A stretch of 64,000 nt of DNA, taken from Amycolatopsis nivea. Its GTDB lineage: Bacteria; Actinomycetota; Actinomycetes; Mycobacteriales; Pseudonocardiaceae. A program made the translations under genes and the position numbers. The notes under the pieces were generated by a model. The model made no database searches and was not told the origin of the DNA. It saw only the letters and a list, made by a program, of their open reading frames with translations. The stretch spans positions 1 through 64,000 of the forward strand of contig NZ_SDLT01000014.1 of the NCBI RefSeq assembly GCF_004522235.1, read 5' to 3'. Shown one piece after another: positions 60,904 through 64,000 of the stretch. Within the stretch, counting starts at the first letter, position 1; the number at the start of each line of letters is the position of its first letter.

Positions 60904-62484
60904 GTGCACACCGCCGACGCGATCGTCATCGGGGCCGGGCACAACGGCCTCGTCGCGGCGAACCTGCTCGCCGACAAGGGCTGGGATGTCGTGGTCCTGG
61001 AAGAACAGCCCGTTCCGGGCGGGGCTTTGCGCACCGAGGAGATCACCGCCCCCGGCTTCCGCTCGGACCTGTGCGCCGCGTTCTTCCCGCTCGGCGCGGC
61101 GTCCCCGGTGCTCCGCAGCCTCGACCTGACGGAGCACGGCCTGCGCTGGCTCCACGCGCCGGACGCGCTCGCGCACGTTTTCCCGGACGACCGCTGCGCC
61201 GTCCTCTCCCGCGACCTCGACCGCACCGCGGAATCGATCGCGCAGTTCGCTCCCGGAGACGCCCGATCGTGGCGGGAGCTTTTCTCGCAATGGCACGGAT
61301 TCCGCGACGAATTCCTGGACGCGCTGTTCACGCCGTTCCCGCCGGTGCGGGCCAGTGCCCGGTTCCTGCGCCGCACCGGAACCGCCGAGGTGCTGCGGCT
61401 CGCGCGGATGCTCGCGCTGCCCGCCCGCCGATTCGCCCGCGAACGGTTCGAGGGCGAAGGCGCCCGGCTGCTGCTCTCCGGAAATGCCGCGCACAGCGAC
61501 CTTTCCGTCGACAACGCCGGGAGCGCGGTTTTCGGCTGGTTGCTGGGGATGCTGGCCCAGGACGTCGGATTCCCAGTCCCGGAGGGCGGGGCGAGCGAAC
61601 TGGTGGCCGCGTTGGTGCGCAGGCTCCGCGCCAAGGGCGGGTCTGTCCATTGTGGAACGCCGGTGACCGAGGTGCTGGTGGCGCGCGGCAAGGCGGTCGG
61701 GGTGCGCTGCGCGGACGGCGAGCCGATCCGGGCTCGCAAGGCGGTGCTGGCGGACGTCACCGCGGAGACGTTGTACGGCAAGCTCGTCGCACCGCGATGG
61801 CTGCCTTCGCGGTTGCTGGCGGATCTCCGGGTGTTCGAATGGGACAGTGCGACGGTGAAGCTCGATTGGGCGTTGTCCGAGCCGATCCCGTGGACCGCGA
61901 AGGACGCCCGCGGCGCCGGAACCGTCCATTTAGGATGCGATGAGGACGGATTGTCCGCTTTCGGCGCGGAATTGGCCCGGGACCGGGTGCCGGAGCAGCC
62001 GTTCCTGTTGCTGGGCCAGATGACGACCGCGGATTCGACGCGGTCGCCCGCCGGTACCGAATCCGTGTGGGCATACACGCACGTCCCGCGTGGCGTCGAC
62101 CGCGACACAGTGCGGCGACAGGCCGAGCGCATCGAGGCGACGGTGGAGCGCAACGCCCCGGGGTTCCGGGATTTGATCCTCGCCCGCCGGGTGCAGGGCC
62201 CGGCGGACCTGGCTGGCCATGACGCGAACCTCGTCGGCGGCGCGATCAACGGCGGCACGACGGCGATCCACCAGCAGCTGTTCTTCCGTCCGGTGCCGGG
62301 ACTCGGCCGGGCCGACACGCCGGTGGACCGGCTGTACCTCGCCGGTGCCGCAGCGCACCCCGGCGGCGCGGTCCACGGCGGGCCGGGCGCGAACGCCGCC
62401 CGCGCCGCGCTGGCCCGCGAGCACCTGCTCGGCCCGGGGTACGCCGCGGTGATCCGCGCGGCGAACCGGGCCGTCTACGGCTGA
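60904..62484 (+). CDS. Phytoene-dehydrogenase-like FAD oxidoreductase
   Basis: A 526-residue protein starts at GTG four bases after the epimerase stop. It opens IVIGAGHNGLVAANLLADKGWDVVVLEE, abbreviated, with FAD binding, and ends with LYLAGAAAHPGGAVHGGPGANAA, the signature of CrtI-like NAD(P)/FAD oxidoreductases. It may desaturate or isomerise a polyene or other lipid. There is no carotenoid cluster nearby, so carotenoid work is only one possibility. It converges with the SRPBCC gene with a 10-bp overlap. Confidence 0.92.
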   Translation: MHTADAIVIGAGHNGLVAANLLADKGWDVVVLEEQPVPGGALRTEEITAPGFRSDLCAAFFPLGAASPVLRSLDLTEHGLRWLHAPDALAHVFPDDRCAVLSRDLDRTAESIAQFAPGDARSWRELFSQWHGFRDEFLDALFTPFPPVRASARFLRRTGTAEVLRLARMLALPARRFARERFEGEGARLLLSGNAAHSDLSVDNAGSAVFGWLLGMLAQDVGFPVPEGGASELVAALVRRLRAKGGSVHCGTPVTEVLVARGKAVGVRCADGEPIRARKAVLADVTAETLYGKLVAPRWLPSRLLADLRVFEWDSATVKLDWALSEPIPWTAKDARGAGTVHLGCDEDGLSAFGAELARDRVPEQPFLLLGQMTTADSTRSPAGTESVWAYTHVPRGVDRDTVRRQAERIEATVERNAPGFRDLILARRVQGPADLAGHDANLVGGAINGGTTAIHQQLFFRPVPGLGRADTPVDRLYLAGAAAHPGGAVHGGPGANAARAALAREHLLGPGYAAVIRAANRAVYG

Positions 62485-62936
62485 CTCTCTCCGGTCCCCC
62501 GCCACCGCCCGAGCGCCAACGCCGCCAACCGCGCCAGCGACTCGCGGTTCCGCGGCCCCAGCACCAGTGCCAGCACGCTTTCCGGGACCAAACCGCCCGC
62601 CCCGCTCGTCACCCGCTCGGCCATCCGCACGATCGTCTGGCCCTCGCCGTCCGGAGCCAGCGACAGCTCGATCCGCGCCGTGCCGAGCGCGCCGCCCCGG
62701 GCCTCCAGTTCCAGCGAAACGCCGGGTTCGACCGCCAGCACCACCGTGGTGTCCTCCAGTTGGACCGGCCATCCGCCGACGCTGTGGTGAATCCGCGCGC
62801 CCGGCTGGGGCCAGCTCGCGTCGACGTCGCGGATGTGGCAGCTGCCCACCACCCAGCCGGAATAGGACCAGCCGTCCGCCAGCACCTCGAACACCGCTTC
62901 CGGCGGCGCGGGCACCGTCCGGCTCACTTCGACCAT
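62475..62936 (-). CDS. SRPBCC/polyketide-cyclase-like protein
   Basis: A 153-residue START-like protein starts at ATG after GAGGAGGAG. VEVSRTVPAPPEAVFEVLADG, abbreviated, is the standard first strand and helix; the middle strands and the final helix (LVLGPRNRESLARLAALAL) complete it. It overlaps the end of the oxidoreductase gene on the other strand. Its ligand is unknown. Confidence 0.88.
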   Translation of the reverse strand: MVEVSRTVPAPPEAVFEVLADGWSYSGWVVGSCHIRDVDASWPQPGARIHHSVGGWPVQLEDTTVVLAVEPGVSLELEARGGALGTARIELSLAPDGEGQTIVRMAERVTSGAGGLVPESVLALVLGPRNRESLARLAALALGRWRGTGESQP

Positions 62937-63148
62937 GCGTCTCCTCCTCGTTTCCCGCCGGATTCCCCCGGAGGAGACGGGCAAACTCCGGGCCGGGCCG
63001 CCGCCCGGACGCTAAGACGGCGAGCTTCGCGAACGCAGGTCGCTCCGAATTGATGAACCCCGGCCCCTATCGCGGGCCGCCGAGGGAGCGCACCATAGAC
63101 CCTGGCACCGACCGGATGCACTCCCCCCAACCCGAGCGGGAAGCAACA

Positions 63149-64000
63149 ATGCCGAATCCACGGCCGAATTCACTGGCGAATTCGCGGGTTCCCGGACCCG
63201 CGGCCGTCGAGGCGGCGGTGGCCGCCGCTCTCCTCGCGCCGGGCGCCTCCGACGCCCCGTTCTGGCACTGGCGCACCGGGTACCGCACCCTCCACCTGTA
63301 TGCGGACCCGGCCCGCTGGCGAGCCGCCAACGACTCCGCCGGGCGTTGGCAGACGCTCACCAGCGGCGCGGCCCTCCACCACCTCCGGGTCGCCTTCGCC
63401 GGTCTCGGCTGGGCCTGCACGGTGGACCGGCTGCCGTGCCCGCTGGAACCGGGCCACCTGGCCGTCGTGACGCCGCATCCCGGCGAACCGGCTCCCGGGG
63501 AAGCCGCTCTGGCGACGTCGATCCCCCGCCGCCGGGAGGACTTGCGCCCGTGCGGCGGACGACCCGTGCCGTCGGATTGCCTTGACCGGCTTTCGCAAGC
63601 CGCCGCCCGCGAAGGCGCGGTCTTGCACCCAGTGGAAGACCGCGCAGTCCGCCGATACCTCATGACCGCGCTCGGCGAAGGCGCGCGGGTTCCTGCTCAG
63701 CTGCCTCGGGAAGAGGCGTATGCGCGAAGCGCATCCCTGGCCGCTCCGCAAGGCGTCCTCGTCCGCGCAGCTGCCGGATACCGGCTCCCCCGAAGCGAAG
63801 CCGAACCGCGAAGCGACGACGCGACGCTGGTGGTGCTCAGCACGCCCGGCGACGATCACCTCGCCTGGCTGCGCGCGGGAGAGGCGCTGAGTTCGGTGCT
63901 GCTGACCGCCACCGTCCACGGACTCTCGTCCGGCCGGTTGAGCCGGGCCAGCCGCCGGATGCGCGAGACGCTCGCGGAACGCGTCACGCTCGGGCACGCG
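63149..64000 (+). CDS. Acg-family nitroreductase-like protein (partial, runs off the window)
   Basis: An open frame of 284 codons starts at ATG 63149 (MPNPRPNSLANSRVPG) and does not end in the window. Residues about 20-90 match the Acg/Rv3131 family of FMN-binding nitroreductases: ALLAPGASDAPFWHWRTG, abbreviated, LHLYADPARWRAANDSAGRW and SGAALHHLRVAFAGLGW. Later, LVVLSTPGDDHLAWLRAGEAL and LLTATVHGLSSG also fit. In mycobacteria such proteins are part of the hypoxia/dormancy response. The gap from 62937 holds its promoter and no other gene. Confidence 0.85.
   Translation, partial: MPNPRPNSLANSRVPGPAAVEAAVAAALLAPGASDAPFWHWRTGYRTLHLYADPARWRAANDSAGRWQTLTSGAALHHLRVAFAGLGWACTVDRLPCPLEPGHLAVVTPHPGEPAPGEAALATSIPRRREDLRPCGGRPVPSDCLDRLSQAAAREGAVLHPVEDRAVRRYLMTALGEGARVPAQLPREEAYARSASLAAPQGVLVRAAAGYRLPRSEAEPRSDDATLVVLSTPGDDHLAWLRAGEALSSVLLTATVHGLSSGRLSRASRRMRETLAERVTLGHA

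Noticed and set aside
1-64000. tRNA, rRNA, riboswitch, prophage or insertion-sequence signatures.
   Set aside because: No matching conserved arms, T-boxes, integrase, transposase or target-site duplications were seen on reading both strands, though weak RNAs could be missed without a covariance search.

Overview
The window is very G+C-rich, densely coding actinobacterial chromosome with strong G/C third-position bias and frequent GTG starts. The gene complement (SARP regulator, F420-dependent glucose-6-phosphate dehydrogenase, several P450s and flavin oxygenases, PucR/IclR/XRE regulators, secreted M4 and M28 peptidases) suits a filamentous actinomycete. A Pseudonocardiaceae/Amycolatopsis-like genome is my best guess, by inference only. 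I see no rRNA, tRNA, CRISPR array, insertion sequence or prophage.

Region 1 (1-14943) looks like a terpenoid-type specialised-metabolism locus. It holds the end of ispG, a SARP regulator, a GH57 glucanotransferase-like enzyme coupled to a fused full-length ABC exporter, a NarL-type two-component pair, ispH, an FAD monooxygenase, a squalene-hopene-cyclase-family protein whose DxDD acid motif reads NSGN, and a carrier-adenylation didomain protein. IspG and IspH are the last two MEP-pathway enzymes, so the locus may carry its own prenyl-precursor supply.

Region 2 (15008-22189) is accessory metabolism: a small membrane protein, an SDR and a P450 divergent from a GbsR/MarR-like regulator, a rubredoxin-like/MBL-fold protein behind a SoxR-type promoter, a PucR regulator and Fgd.

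Region 3 (22270-30582) is one tightly packed minus-strand operon: LLM flavin oxidoreductase, NTF2-like protein, alpha/beta hydrolase, DUF1028, M20 amidohydrolase, DUF917 (thiohydantoin desulfurase family), HyuA-like protein, PucR. I infer catabolism of a (thio)hydantoin or related cyclic amide.

Region 4 (30753-46335) is mixed: a lytic-transglycosylase-like lipoprotein, epoxide hydrolase, AraC regulator, an ArsR-SRPBCC operon, a TetR-controlled flavin monooxygenase-RidA-hydrolase operon, a secreted M4 protease and M28 aminopeptidase separated by a strong hairpin, and a large unknown beta-propeller-like protein. Two decayed tandem-repeat tracts lie at about 41031-41239 and 46526-46790.

Region 5 (46893-53836): an IclR regulator with two identical operators controls a two-component HpaC/HpaB-type aromatic hydroxylase, followed after a terminator by a RibF-like FAD synthetase, then an amidohydrolase, an XRE regulator, a DUF72 protein and a hypothetical protein.

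Region 6 (54104-64000): an overlapping operon encodes a P450, a CE4-type deacetylase, a PucR regulator, an FAH-family hydrolase, a [2Fe-2S] ferredoxin and a ferredoxin reductase, a self-contained oxygenase system. It is followed by an NAD-dependent epimerase, a phytoene-desaturase-like oxidoreductase, an SRPBCC protein and the start of an Acg-like nitroreductase that runs off the end.
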